Both the position numbers and the translations under genes were made by a program. A model generated the notes under the pieces. It did no database searches. It was not told the origin of the DNA and was given only the letters and a program-made list of their open reading frames with translations. Shown piece after piece: positions 6,152 to 13,513 of a stretch of DNA of 34,846 bases (the stretch's first letter is position 1; each line of letters starts with the position of its first letter). The DNA comes from Bacteroidota bacterium (GTDB lineage: Bacteria > Bacteroidota > Bacteroidia > Flavobacteriales > Flavobacteriaceae): positions 1 through 34,846 of the forward strand of contig JAJYSY010000021.1 in assembly GCA_021793375.1 (NCBI GenBank). Direction: 5' to 3'.

Positions 6152-6181
6152 CAAATATATAATTATTTTGAAACCACACAA
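6152..6181 (-). promoter_or_regulatory. Promoter of the tRNA-Met gene
   Basis: On the minus strand TTG (6181-6179), 19 bases, then TATATTTG (6159-6152) match the Bacteroidota sigma-A consensus TTG-N19..21-TAnnTTTG. Transcription would start near 6145, about 33 bases before the tRNA. Confidence 0.7.
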
Positions 6182-6268
6182 AAAAACTTCAAAATTAAAT
6201 TCAATTATTTTATTTTTAATCTTGACTGATAATACATATATTGCCGGAAAGAAATTAACTAAAACATT

Positions 6269-6667
6269 ATGAAAACCGATAAAAAGAAATATACTATGGA
6301 GTTTCCTATCCAAGCTTCTCCATCTTTATTATACCAATACATCTCTAACCCTTCCGGATTAAGCGAATGGTTTGCAGATAATGTAAACTCTCGTGGTAAA
6401 TTATTTACCTTTATTTGGGAAGGAAGTGAAGAACAAGCAAAACTTTTAAGCAAAAAAAACGAAGAAAGAATAAAACTGCAGTGGGTAGAAGACGAAGAAG
6501 AAGAAACTAACGCTTATTTTGAAATGAGAATTCAAGTTGATGATATCACAAAAGATGTTTCTTTAATAGTTACTGATTTTGCAGATGATGAAGATGAAGT
6601 AGAAGAGGGGAAAATGCTTTGGGAAAGTATGATTGACGATCTAAAACAACTTTTAGGTTCTGCTTAA
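6269..6667 (+). CDS. START-like (SRPBCC) domain protein
   Basis: A 132-residue protein with the start of an SRPBCC/AHSA1-type fold: YTMEFPIQASPSLLYQYISNPSGLSEWFADNVNSRGKLFTFIWEGSEEQAKLL. The early W-F after a P-loop-like turn and the later acidic stretch (EDEEEETNAYFEM) fit the flavobacterial START-like group. The fold binds hydrophobic ligands or acts as a co-chaperone in other families; here the ligand is unknown. There is no signal peptide, so it is cytoplasmic. The ATG at 6269 is the first in frame after a stop. It is followed by a terminator that directly touches the next open frame. Confidence 0.8.
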   Translation: MKTDKKKYTMEFPIQASPSLLYQYISNPSGLSEWFADNVNSRGKLFTFIWEGSEEQAKLLSKKNEERIKLQWVEDEEEETNAYFEMRIQVDDITKDVSLIVTDFADDEDEVEEGKMLWESMIDDLKQLLGSA

Positions 6668-6716
6668 TTCAAAAAATATTTCATTTTTTTATTTAAAGAT
6701 TAATATTTAAAATATT

Positions 6717-6753
6717 AACCTTCAGCTTATGTCTTAAACTGAAGGTTTTTTTT
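6717..6753 (+). terminator. Rho-independent terminator abutting the next gene
   Basis: Perfect 9-bp stem AACCTTCAG (6717-6725) / CTGAAGGTT (6739-6747) and a T run ending at 6753. The next in-frame ATG is at 6754, so no room is left for a separate promoter after the hairpin. Confidence 0.75.
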
Positions 6754-6771
6754 ATGGCTAAACTGAATATG

Positions 6772-7614
6772 ATGATAGATTTCAACGGAGAATTTATTTC
6801 GGCCAAACAACCTGTTTTATTTGCTGAAAACAGAGGGTATAATTATGCAGATGGTCTTTTTGAAACACTTAGATTTATCGATAAGAAAATTATCTTTTGG
6901 GAAGATCATTATGAAAGATTAATTTCCGGAATGCAAACCTTGCAAATGGAAATTCCTTCTTATTTTTCAAAAGATTATTTAGCAAATAGAATTGTAAAGC
7001 TGATAGCCAAAAATAAACTTTCCAATCAAGCGGTAAGAATAAAAATAAATGTTCACAGAGAAGCCAAAGGATTTTATACGCCAACTGCTCAAAATATAGC
7101 CTATTTTATTCGAGTAGAGGAATTGAAAAAAACGACTTATTCCTTTTCTTTAAAGAAATATAAAGCAGGAATTTATAATTTGCATAAAGTTGCTGCAGAT
7201 CCATTATCTACTTTAAAAACCACCAATAAACTCATTAATGTTTTAGGCAGTATTTACGCTCAAAAAAATGGATTTGACAATTGTTTTTTATATAACCAAA
7301 AAGGAAATATCATAGAAGCTTTAAATGGAAATTTATTCTGTGTTTTTGAAAATCAGATAAAAACCCCTCCTTTAAGCGAAGGATGTTTAAACGGAATTAC
7401 CCGTAAAAAAATCATGTTGTGTATAAAAGAAAATAATTTTAGGTTGTCAGAAGAACCCCTTCAATTATCAGATCTTTTAGAAGCAAAAGAACTGTGGATC
7501 ACAAACTCTATTATGGGAATTCAACCTGTTTTTCAATTTAAAGATAAAATTTATAAAGCTGAAATTGCCAAACAGTTAGAAAAAGCTTTGAATTTAAAAG
7601 CAAAGATGAATTAA
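6772..7614 (+). CDS. Class IV PLP-dependent aminotransferase / aminodeoxychorismate lyase-like
   Basis: A fold-type IV PLP enzyme of the group containing branched-chain aminotransferase, D-amino acid transaminase and 4-amino-4-deoxychorismate lyase (PabC). Visible landmarks are MIDFNGEF at the start, ENRGYNYADGLFETLRF, the likely PLP lysine in LKTTNKLINVLGS, YNQKGNIIEALNGNLFCV with the Glu that contacts the PLP ring, and GCLNGITRK near the C-terminus. Length (about 280 residues) is normal. I chose the Met at 6772 because family members begin M-I-x-F-N-G; 6754 and 6769 are possible upstream starts, but 6754 touches the terminator T run. The substrate cannot be told from sequence; folate synthesis is one option. 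It converges on yqgE with a 4-base overlap at the stop codons. Confidence 0.85.
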   Translation: MIDFNGEFISAKQPVLFAENRGYNYADGLFETLRFIDKKIIFWEDHYERLISGMQTLQMEIPSYFSKDYLANRIVKLIAKNKLSNQAVRIKINVHREAKGFYTPTAQNIAYFIRVEELKKTTYSFSLKKYKAGIYNLHKVAADPLSTLKTTNKLINVLGSIYAQKNGFDNCFLYNQKGNIIEALNGNLFCVFENQIKTPPLSEGCLNGITRKKIMLCIKENNFRLSEEPLQLSDLLEAKELWITNSIMGIQPVFQFKDKIYKAEIAKQLEKALNLKAKMN

Positions 7615-8153
7615 TTGTAGTTGGGGTTTTCCGGAGAATTTGCCCAGATTAGATATTCTCCACCCATTTTTTTAATTTCTTCTTTCCAAATAGAAGCATC
7701 TCTTTTTTGAAAAATATTGAATTGACTATCTCTGATAATCCAAGATTTTTGGTCGATTTCATTTTCTAATTGATAAGGCATCCAACCGGAATACCCTAAA
7801 AAGAATTTAATTTCATCAGAAGAAATTTCTCCTTTTTTTAATTTTTCATAAAGTAAGTCAAAATCTCCACCCCAATAAATATCATTGGTAATGGCTATGC
7901 TACCGGGAAGAATTTCCGGCATTTTATGAATGTAATATAAATTATCTTGATCTACCGGTCCTCCTTTATAAATAGGAAAATCTTTTTGAATGTCAGGAAG
8001 AAGATCAGAAAGTTTAAGATCTATTTCTTTGTTTAAAATAAAACCCACACTGCCTTCTGAATTATGTTCTGTTAAATAAATAACAGATCGACCAAAAGAA
8101 TAATCTCCGGTTAGTGCTAATTCAGCTATTAAAAGTTGTCCTTTATGCGGCAT
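7611..8153 (-). CDS. YqgE/AlgH family protein
   Basis: A 180-residue cytoplasmic protein of the YqgE/AlgH family (formerly DUF179). It shows the family's KGQLLIAELALTGDYSFGRSVIYLTEHNSEGSVGFILNK, the GGPVDQDNLYYIH turn, IYWGGDFDLL, and LGYSGWMPYQLENEI. The molecular role is not settled; it was once proposed to regulate alginate genes in Pseudomonas. The ATG at 8153 begins the conserved sequence. A TATTTTTG box lies at 8200-8193 on the minus strand. It shares its stop region with the converging aminotransferase gene without a terminator between them. Confidence 0.9.
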   Translation of the reverse strand: MPHKGQLLIAELALTGDYSFGRSVIYLTEHNSEGSVGFILNKEIDLKLSDLLPDIQKDFPIYKGGPVDQDNLYYIHKMPEILPGSIAITNDIYWGGDFDLLYEKLKKGEISSDEIKFFLGYSGWMPYQLENEIDQKSWIIRDSQFNIFQKRDASIWKEEIKKMGGEYLIWANSPENPNYN

Positions 8154-8264
8154 AATATGCTGTTGTTTCTAATTTAAATCACAATAAATATACAAAAATA
8201 CTTGAAATTGTATAAATTTCTGTTTGAAAAATTTGGAATAAAAAAGTGTTTTATATAAAAAACT

Positions 8265-8296
8265 AAAGGCCTTTCAAGTAGAAAGACCTTTTTTAT
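8265..8296 (-). terminator. Hairpin terminator after the HU gene
   Basis: AAAGGCCTTTC (8265-8275) pairs with GAAAGACCTTT (8281-8291), one mismatch, loop of 5. T-rich runs lie on both sides, so it can act in either direction; on the minus strand it follows the HU stop. Confidence 0.65.
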
Positions 8297-8322
8297 AATA
8301 TTTTAAAAAAATACTATGTGGT

Positions 8323-8595
8323 TTAGTTTACTGATTTTTGTAAATCAGATCCCGGTCTAAATTTCACAACATTTTTTGCTGGTATTTGAATAGTTTTACC
8401 AGTTTGTGGGTTACGACCTTCACGAGCTGCACGACGAGTAACAGACCAAGAACCAAATCCAACTAAAGAAACACGATCTCCTTTTTTAAGTGCTCCTTGT
8501 ACGTTTTCAAGAAAAGATTCTAAGCTCTTTTTTGCTGCTGCTTTTGAGATTCCGGCATCTTCTGCCATTACATCAACTAAATTTGATTTGTTCAT
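8323..8595 (-). CDS. HU-family DNA-binding protein
   Basis: A 90-residue histone-like protein that bends DNA as a dimer in the nucleoid. It has the HU pattern: MNKSNLVDVMAEDAGISKAAAKKSLESFLENVQGAL, the GFGSW turn, and the DNA-binding arm RRAAREGRNPQTGKTIQIPAKNVVKFRPG with the tip Pro. Length is normal for HU. It is a single gene with a consensus promoter (8646-8675) and its own terminator, as expected for a strongly expressed protein. HU and IHF subunits cannot be separated with certainty, but the sequence reads as HU. Confidence 0.95.
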   Translation of the reverse strand: MNKSNLVDVMAEDAGISKAAAKKSLESFLENVQGALKKGDRVSLVGFGSWSVTRRAAREGRNPQTGKTIQIPAKNVVKFRPGSDLQKSVN

Positions 8596-8645
8596 AATTA
8601 AGAATTTAAATTAATTGTAGAATTAAGTTTTGTTTAATACGTCAA

Positions 8646-8675
8646 CAAATTTATATGCTTTTCTGTATTATACAA
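8646..8675 (-). promoter_or_regulatory. Promoter of the HU gene
   Basis: Minus-strand TTG (8675-8673), 19 bases, TAAATTTG (8653-8646), an exact match to the Bacteroidota consensus. The leader to the ATG at 8595 would be about 43 bases. Confidence 0.7.
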
Positions 8676-8781
8676 GGCTTTGCAAAAGAAATACTGAAAA
8701 ACACCATCAACTTTAACTAAATTTTAACTAATTAACAAGTTTTATCTGCTTTTTCTCTCAAGTGTAGGATACATCAGGCTT

Positions 8782-9729
8782 CTAAAGCATAAAAGAATTT
8801 TCTTCTAAATTCAACCCATTTAAAATGTCTTTTATAGGCATTTTTCTTTTTCCGGGCATCTGCATTTCTAAAATAGAAACATAACCGGAAGTGACCGCTA
8901 CTTTCAAAGCTGTTTTGGATTTAAAAATTTTTCCTATCGCATGATTATGAACAGCATTTTCAGGCTGAACAGAAAAAAACTTACAACGCATTTTCTTTTT
9001 TCCATTCTGAAAATAACTCCAAGCAACCGGATAAGGATTTAAACCTCTTACTAAATTATGGATTTCTTCCGGTTTTTTAGTCCAGTCTATTTTTGTGTTT
9101 TCAGCGTTTAACTTTGGTGCGTGTTTTTCAATTTTATCGTTTTCTTGAGCTTTTGCTTCTACTTTATTTTCAGCGATTAATTGCAGTGTTTTATGCACTA
9201 ATTTTGCTCCTTCTTGCATTAGTTTATCATGTAAACTTCCGGCGGTTTCTGCAGTTTTAATTTCAACTTCTTCTTGTAAAATGATTTTTCCGGTGTCAAT
9301 TTTTTCGTCTAAGAAAAAAGTGGTGACTCCGGTTTTTGTTTCTCCATTGATGATGGCCCAATTGATGGGAGCCGCTCCGCGATAATCGGGGAGGAGGGAA
9401 GCATGTAAATTAAAAGTTCCCAATTTTGGAAAATCCCACACTTTTTTAGGCAACATTCTAAAAGCTACCACAACTGCAACATCAGGATTGATTTGTTTTA
9501 AAGTTTCTTGAAAATCATCTGATTTTAAATTGGAAGGTTGATAAATTTCTAAATTTTGTTTTAAAGCAAATTTCTTTACCGCCGAAGCGTGTACTTTTTG
9601 TCCGCGTCCGGCAGGTTTGTCAGGAGCAGTAACCACACCAACTACATTGTAATTTTGCTTTAATATTTCTTCCAAGATATGAACAGCAAATCCCGGAGTT
9701 CCCATAAATAATATTCTTAAATCTTTCAT
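8782..9729 (-). CDS. fmt: Methionyl-tRNA formyltransferase
   Basis: Formylates Met-tRNA(fMet) with 10-formyltetrahydrofolate for translation initiation. The N-terminal domain starts LRILFMGTPGFAVHIL and carries the catalytic set: Asn and His in FNLHASLLPDYRGAAPI, and Asp in EKIDTG. The C-terminal OB-like domain contains IHNLVRGLNPYPVAWSYF. The ATG at 9729 (MKDLRILF) fits the family start; an ATG six bases upstream (9735) is also possible. Length of about 315 residues is normal. It follows recQ on the same strand with a short gap and is probably in the same operon. Confidence 0.97.
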   Translation of the reverse strand: MKDLRILFMGTPGFAVHILEEILKQNYNVVGVVTAPDKPAGRGQKVHASAVKKFALKQNLEIYQPSNLKSDDFQETLKQINPDVAVVVAFRMLPKKVWDFPKLGTFNLHASLLPDYRGAAPINWAIINGETKTGVTTFFLDEKIDTGKIILQEEVEIKTAETAGSLHDKLMQEGAKLVHKTLQLIAENKVEAKAQENDKIEKHAPKLNAENTKIDWTKKPEEIHNLVRGLNPYPVAWSYFQNGKKKMRCKFFSVQPENAVHNHAIGKIFKSKTALKVAVTSGYVSILEMQMPGKRKMPIKDILNGLNLEENSFML

Positions 9730-9755
9730 TTGCATTAAAAATCGATGGTAAATTT

Positions 9756-11663
9756 TTATTTTAAAATATAAGTATTTCGTTTTGTTTTGATCAATTGTTT
9801 TTGGTCCAACATTTCCCTGATTACATAAAGTATTTCTTCTTCAGAATAATCCAATCTAAAAGTAATTTCTCTGGAGTTTAATTCTTTTTCTTCTTTTAAA
9901 CAATCAACAATCGCTTTTTGAATTGGAGTGTAATTTTGATTAAAAAAATCAAATTTGTTTTTTTCTGCTAAACAAACAGAACATTTTCCACATTTTTCTT
10001 GTTGATTTTCTCCAAAATATGCTAAAAGCTGAATCAGTTTACAAGTTGTGTCGTTTTCTACAAAACTGATGATTTTATCTATTTTATATTTCTTGTTTTT
10101 ATAATACTTTTTAATATAAGGAATCAAAGGATTTATGGTGAAATCATCTTCTCGCGGAACTAAAAATTCTATGGTAGAATCCTGATCGGCTAAAGTTAAT
10201 GTTATGATTTCCAGATCTTCTAATTTTTTTAATTGAGCATTTATGGAAGAACGCGGAATCCCGGATTTGCTTTCGAGTTGTTTTAGATTTACTACAGATT
10301 TATAATTAAAATATCCGCCTTGATTTCTCAATAAAGTATGAATCAAGTTTTTAAAATAAGGTTGTTGATCTAAAAAAGCGTGTAATTCTCGGTTTGGAAT
10401 TTTAAAAAATAACTCCGTTCGTTGATGAAATTCTTTGGAAAGTTTAAGCACTTCCAGCTGATCTAAAAACTGTAAAACATTATAAGTAAGATATGTATTG
10501 AGCTTATAAGTATGACAAAAATCTAAAAAGCTAAAATTATAACTTTGTTCGATTCCTTCTCCATAAGCGATGGAAAAATAAGAATTTAATTTTTTATAAA
10601 TAAATTTTGTTGATTCCGGAGTGGGAGCATTTTTAAGAAATTGATCCTTAAGTCTTAAAAGATCAGAGTTTTCATAAACCAATAAAGCATTGGATTCTTG
10701 TCCGTTTCTTCCTGCTCTTCCTACTTCTTGATAATAGTTTTCTAAACTATCCGGAATTTGATAATGGATTACATTTTTTACATTTGCTTTGTCAATTCCC
10801 ATCCCAAAAGCATTGGTTGCCACCATTACTTTAAAGCTTTCTTCTTGCCAATTTTTTAAGAGTTTATCTTTTTGTTCCGTATTCATTCCTCCGTGATAAG
10901 CTTCTGCAGAAATGTTATGATGAAGAAGAAATTCCTTTAAATTTAAAGTCAGTTTCCTACTGCGTACATAAATAATAGAAACACCCGGATTTTTGGTTAA
11001 GAACTTTTGAAGCTCATAGTTTTTATCTTCTGTTTTTTTTACTTGTAAAGCTATATTTTCTCTGGCAAAACTCATTTTTACAAGTTTTGCATTTTCTAAA
11101 GCTAAGTTTTCTTGTATATCTTGTAAAACTTTGGGTGTAGCTGTGGCAGTTAAGGCAATAAAAGGAACTTCAGGTTGTAGTTCTTTTAAGATTTTTATTT
11201 CTCTGTAAGCCGGCCTGAAATCGTGACCCCATTCAGAAATACAATGTGCTTCATCTATGGCGATGAGGTTGACATTCATTTCTTGGATATATTCTTGAAC
11301 CAAATTTTGCTGTAATCTTTCCGGAGAGAGATAAAGAAATTTATATCCTCCATAAAGACAATTATCCAGTTTTCGCGTTAATTCTCTATAAGAAGTGGGA
11401 CCGCTGATGCTGATTGCTCTGATGTTTTTTTCTTTAAGCGAATTGACTTGATCTTGCATCAAAGAAATCAAAGGAGAAATAACAATACAAATTCCGTTTT
11501 TCATTAAAGAAGGAACTTGAAAACACACTGATTTTCCACCTCCTGTGGGCATTAAAGTAATCACATCTTGCCCTTGAAGAACATAGTTTACTGCTTTTTG
11601 CTGAGCAGGTCTTAAGCTTTTAAAACCCCAATATTTTTGTAAAACCTCATTTGGAGAAAGCAT
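9756..11663 (-). CDS. recQ: RecQ-family ATP-dependent DNA helicase
   Basis: A superfamily 2 3'-5' DNA helicase. Motifs in order: LRPAQQKAV (Q-motif-like region), TLMPTGGGKSVCFQVP (Walker A), AIDEAHCISEWGHDFRPAY (DEAH box plus the RecQ aromatic loop), ALTATAT, VATNAFGMGIDKANVKNVIHY and QEVGRAGRNG. A Cys cluster C..GENQQEKCGKCSVC near residues 555-575 is the zinc-binding part of the RQC region. At 635 residues it is shorter than RecQ proteins with an HRDC domain: the C-terminus is instead a short winged-helix-like segment (LNSREITFRLDYSEEEI). It overlaps the upstream ATPase gene by 17 bases, so the two are translated from one message. Confidence 0.95.
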   Translation of the reverse strand: MLSPNEVLQKYWGFKSLRPAQQKAVNYVLQGQDVITLMPTGGGKSVCFQVPSLMKNGICIVISPLISLMQDQVNSLKEKNIRAISISGPTSYRELTRKLDNCLYGGYKFLYLSPERLQQNLVQEYIQEMNVNLIAIDEAHCISEWGHDFRPAYREIKILKELQPEVPFIALTATATPKVLQDIQENLALENAKLVKMSFARENIALQVKKTEDKNYELQKFLTKNPGVSIIYVRSRKLTLNLKEFLLHHNISAEAYHGGMNTEQKDKLLKNWQEESFKVMVATNAFGMGIDKANVKNVIHYQIPDSLENYYQEVGRAGRNGQESNALLVYENSDLLRLKDQFLKNAPTPESTKFIYKKLNSYFSIAYGEGIEQSYNFSFLDFCHTYKLNTYLTYNVLQFLDQLEVLKLSKEFHQRTELFFKIPNRELHAFLDQQPYFKNLIHTLLRNQGGYFNYKSVVNLKQLESKSGIPRSSINAQLKKLEDLEIITLTLADQDSTIEFLVPREDDFTINPLIPYIKKYYKNKKYKIDKIISFVENDTTCKLIQLLAYFGENQQEKCGKCSVCLAEKNKFDFFNQNYTPIQKAIVDCLKEEKELNSREITFRLDYSEEEILYVIREMLDQKQLIKTKRNTYILK

Positions 11664-12198
11664 AGTTGATATGATTCAAAATAAATTCAGCTCTTTGGTC
11701 AACGCTTGCTTTGGGAACTTCAATAAGTTGATACCCTAAATCTTGATAAACTTTTCTGATGAATTTATCAATTTCTATGGCTTCAGATAAAGATTCATAT
11801 CTTTCATTGTCAGATTTGTAAATATCATTCCAAATCGGAAAAATAAAGATAAGATCATAGGGGTGTTTTTTATTGGCTTCTATAAATTCCTCAGGAATAA
11901 ACTCATTTTTATATTCCATATAAGCTGAAATCTCTGGAATTCCTCTATCAAAAAAACAAACTTTTTCTGTGGTTTTTACCGCGTCTTTATATTGATTTAT
12001 ACGACTTTCCAACAGTTTTTGACTAAAAAGCAACGGATCTTTTAAAAATAATTGTGTGATTCCTTTTGCTTGCGCATCGGTTATTATTTGTCTTGAAATT
12101 TCTTTCAAACAATGAAAACCTTGTTTATGCAAGGCATTTAAGGTTGAGGATTTTCCTGTTCCGGGACCTCCGGTGAAAACAATTTTTTGAGTTTGCAA
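11647..12198 (-). CDS. AAA/NadR-Ttd14-like P-loop ATPase
   Basis: A 183-residue predicted ATPase or kinase. It starts IVFTGGPGTGKSSTL (Walker A GGPGTGKS), continues with CLKEISRQIITDA, a FFDRGIPEISAY segment with the acidic Walker B-type residue, and IFIFPIWNDIYKSDNERYES. This layout matches the AAA_28 (NadR/Ttd14-like) nucleoside-kinase-like group. The substrate is unknown. It is upstream of recQ with overlapping reading frames; the linkage with recQ and fmt may be only operonic. The ATG at 12198 directly precedes the P-loop strand, so the start is secure. Confidence 0.85.
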   Translation of the reverse strand: MQTQKIVFTGGPGTGKSSTLNALHKQGFHCLKEISRQIITDAQAKGITQLFLKDPLLFSQKLLESRINQYKDAVKTTEKVCFFDRGIPEISAYMEYKNEFIPEEFIEANKKHPYDLIFIFPIWNDIYKSDNERYESLSEAIEIDKFIRKVYQDLGYQLIEVPKASVDQRAEFILNHINYAFSK

Positions 12199-12251
12199 AA
12201 CCTGACAGTTAAAGTTTAGAAAGGCAATTTACTAAAATAAGAGAATAAGAC

Positions 12252-12259
12252 TATATTTG
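12252..12259 (+). promoter_or_regulatory. -7 promoter box of the DUF493 gene
   Basis: TATATTTG, an exact TAnnTTTG match, 23 bases before the ATG at 12283. No convincing -33 TTG was seen. Confidence 0.45.
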
Positions 12260-12282
12260 TATGCTAAAAGTATTTGATATTT

Positions 12283-12576
12283 ATGAAAGAAGATAAAAAG
12301 ACAGAAGAATTTTATGAAAATTTAAAAGTTCAGTTAGAAGAATACACCGATTGGCCGGCAGATTATTTATATAAATTTATTGTTCCTGCATCAAATGAAA
12401 AAATAGCTCAAATTGAAGAAATTTTTGATGGGATGAATGCAAAAATCAAAACAAAAGATTCTTCAAAAGGAAAATATACCAGTATTTCTATTCATATTAA
12501 GATGGAATCTCCGGAAAAGGTGATTGAAAAATATAAAGAAGTAGGCGAAAAAGTAAAAGGAGTAATTTCTTTATAA
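12283..12576 (+). CDS. DUF493 (YbeD-like) family protein
   Basis: A 97-residue protein with the DUF493 pattern: WPADYLYKFIVPASNEKIAQIEEIF, then KGKYTSISIHIKMESPEKVIEKYKEVGEKVKGVISL, an ACT-like alpha/beta fold. E. coli YbeD is a member; the role is probably regulatory and is not established. The frame is open from a TTG at 12274, but the ATG at 12283 (MKEDKK) suits the upstream promoter box and is chosen. It precedes the DUF4290 gene on the same strand, which has its own promoter box. Confidence 0.9.
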   Translation: MKEDKKTEEFYENLKVQLEEYTDWPADYLYKFIVPASNEKIAQIEEIFDGMNAKIKTKDSSKGKYTSISIHIKMESPEKVIEKYKEVGEKVKGVISL

Positions 12577-12624
12577 AAAAACAAATTAAATCTTAAGTTG
12601 ATTTCAGTTTTAAAAATTTAGCCT

Positions 12625-12632
12625 TATATTTG
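12625..12632 (+). promoter_or_regulatory. -7 promoter box of the DUF4290 gene
   Basis: TATATTTG, an exact consensus match, giving a leader of about 80 bases before the TTG start at 12719. The nearest upstream TTG (12598-12600) is 24 bases away, longer than usual. Confidence 0.45.
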
Positions 12633-12718
12633 ACGCGCTATTTAAGCTTCCTGCGTTTATTCCTTATAAACACAAACTGAGAATCTTATTTAAAATAAAT
12701 TCACTTTAAATATTAATT

Positions 12719-13363
12719 TTGACAGAAAACTTAGAATACAATTCAGAGCGATCTAAACTTATTATTCCTGAATATGGACGACATATTCAAAAAATGGTTG
12801 AAGAAACTGTAGAAATCCAAGATGATAAAAAACGTAATGAAATGGCGCAAACCGTCATTAAAGTTATGGGAAATTTATCGCCGCATTTAAGAGATGTGCC
12901 GGATTTTCAACAAAAACTTTGGGATCAACTTTATATGATGAGTAATTATAAATTAGAAGTTGATGCTCCTTTTCCAAAACCCACCGAAGAAGAAATAGAA
13001 GCAAAACCCGAACCTTTGGCTTATCCTGTTAATAATCCGAAGTATAGATTTTATGGAAATAACATAAAAAGAATGATCGATGCGGTTTCAGAATGGGAAG
13101 ATGGTCCTAAAAAAGAAGGATTGATTTTAACCATTGCCAACCATATGAAAAAATGTTATCTGAATTGGAATAAAGATTCTGTGGAAGACAAGGTGATTTT
13201 TGATCATTTATATGATTTGAGCGATGGAAAAATCAACTTAAATACTAAAGAAGAGGATTTGAGCAAAGCTTCAAGTTTGGTGAGAAATAAAAAACACCAC
13301 CATAATAATGGAGGAAGATCAAGAAAAAGAAAATACCATTCCAGAGGAAGAAAAAGAAATTAA
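12719..13363 (+). CDS. DUF4290 family protein
   Basis: A 214-residue protein restricted to Bacteroidota as far as I know. It starts LEYNSERSKLIIPEYGRHIQKMVEETVEI, has PFPKPTEEEI and YRFYGNNIKRMIDAV in the middle, and ends in a very basic tail rich in Lys, Arg, His and Gly (NKKHHHNNGGRSRKRK..) that looks fit to bind nucleic acid. The start is TTG at 12719; no ATG lies near, and the encoded MTENLEYN agrees with the family start. Function is unknown. In many Flavobacteriia it sits just before murA, as here. A strong terminator follows. Confidence 0.9.
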   Translation: MTENLEYNSERSKLIIPEYGRHIQKMVEETVEIQDDKKRNEMAQTVIKVMGNLSPHLRDVPDFQQKLWDQLYMMSNYKLEVDAPFPKPTEEEIEAKPEPLAYPVNNPKYRFYGNNIKRMIDAVSEWEDGPKKEGLILTIANHMKKCYLNWNKDSVEDKVIFDHLYDLSDGKINLNTKEEDLSKASSLVRNKKHHHNNGGRSRKRKYHSRGRKRN

Positions 13364-13384
13364 TTTTTTCTAAAACATAATTCT

Positions 13385-13423
13385 AAAACAGACGTTTTTT
13401 TTCTGAAAACGTCTGTTTTTTTT
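13385..13423 (+). terminator. Rho-independent terminator after DUF4290 gene
   Basis: Perfect 14-bp stem AAAACAGACGTTTT (13385-13398) / AAAACGTCTGTTTT (13406-13419) with a T run. It separates the DUF4290 gene from murA, which needs its own promoter; TATTTTTA near 13477 is the best candidate. Confidence 0.85.
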
Positions 13424-13513
13424 CGTTTAAAAATATCTATAAACATAAGAAAGAGCTCATCATAAAAAATATATTGTATTTTTAGAGTTCTTAAAATTAT
13501 AAATAATCAAAAT

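Noticed and set aside
6014..6313. Open frame on the minus strand across the tRNA-Met gene
   Set aside because: It reads through the tRNA and its promoter; a chance frame.
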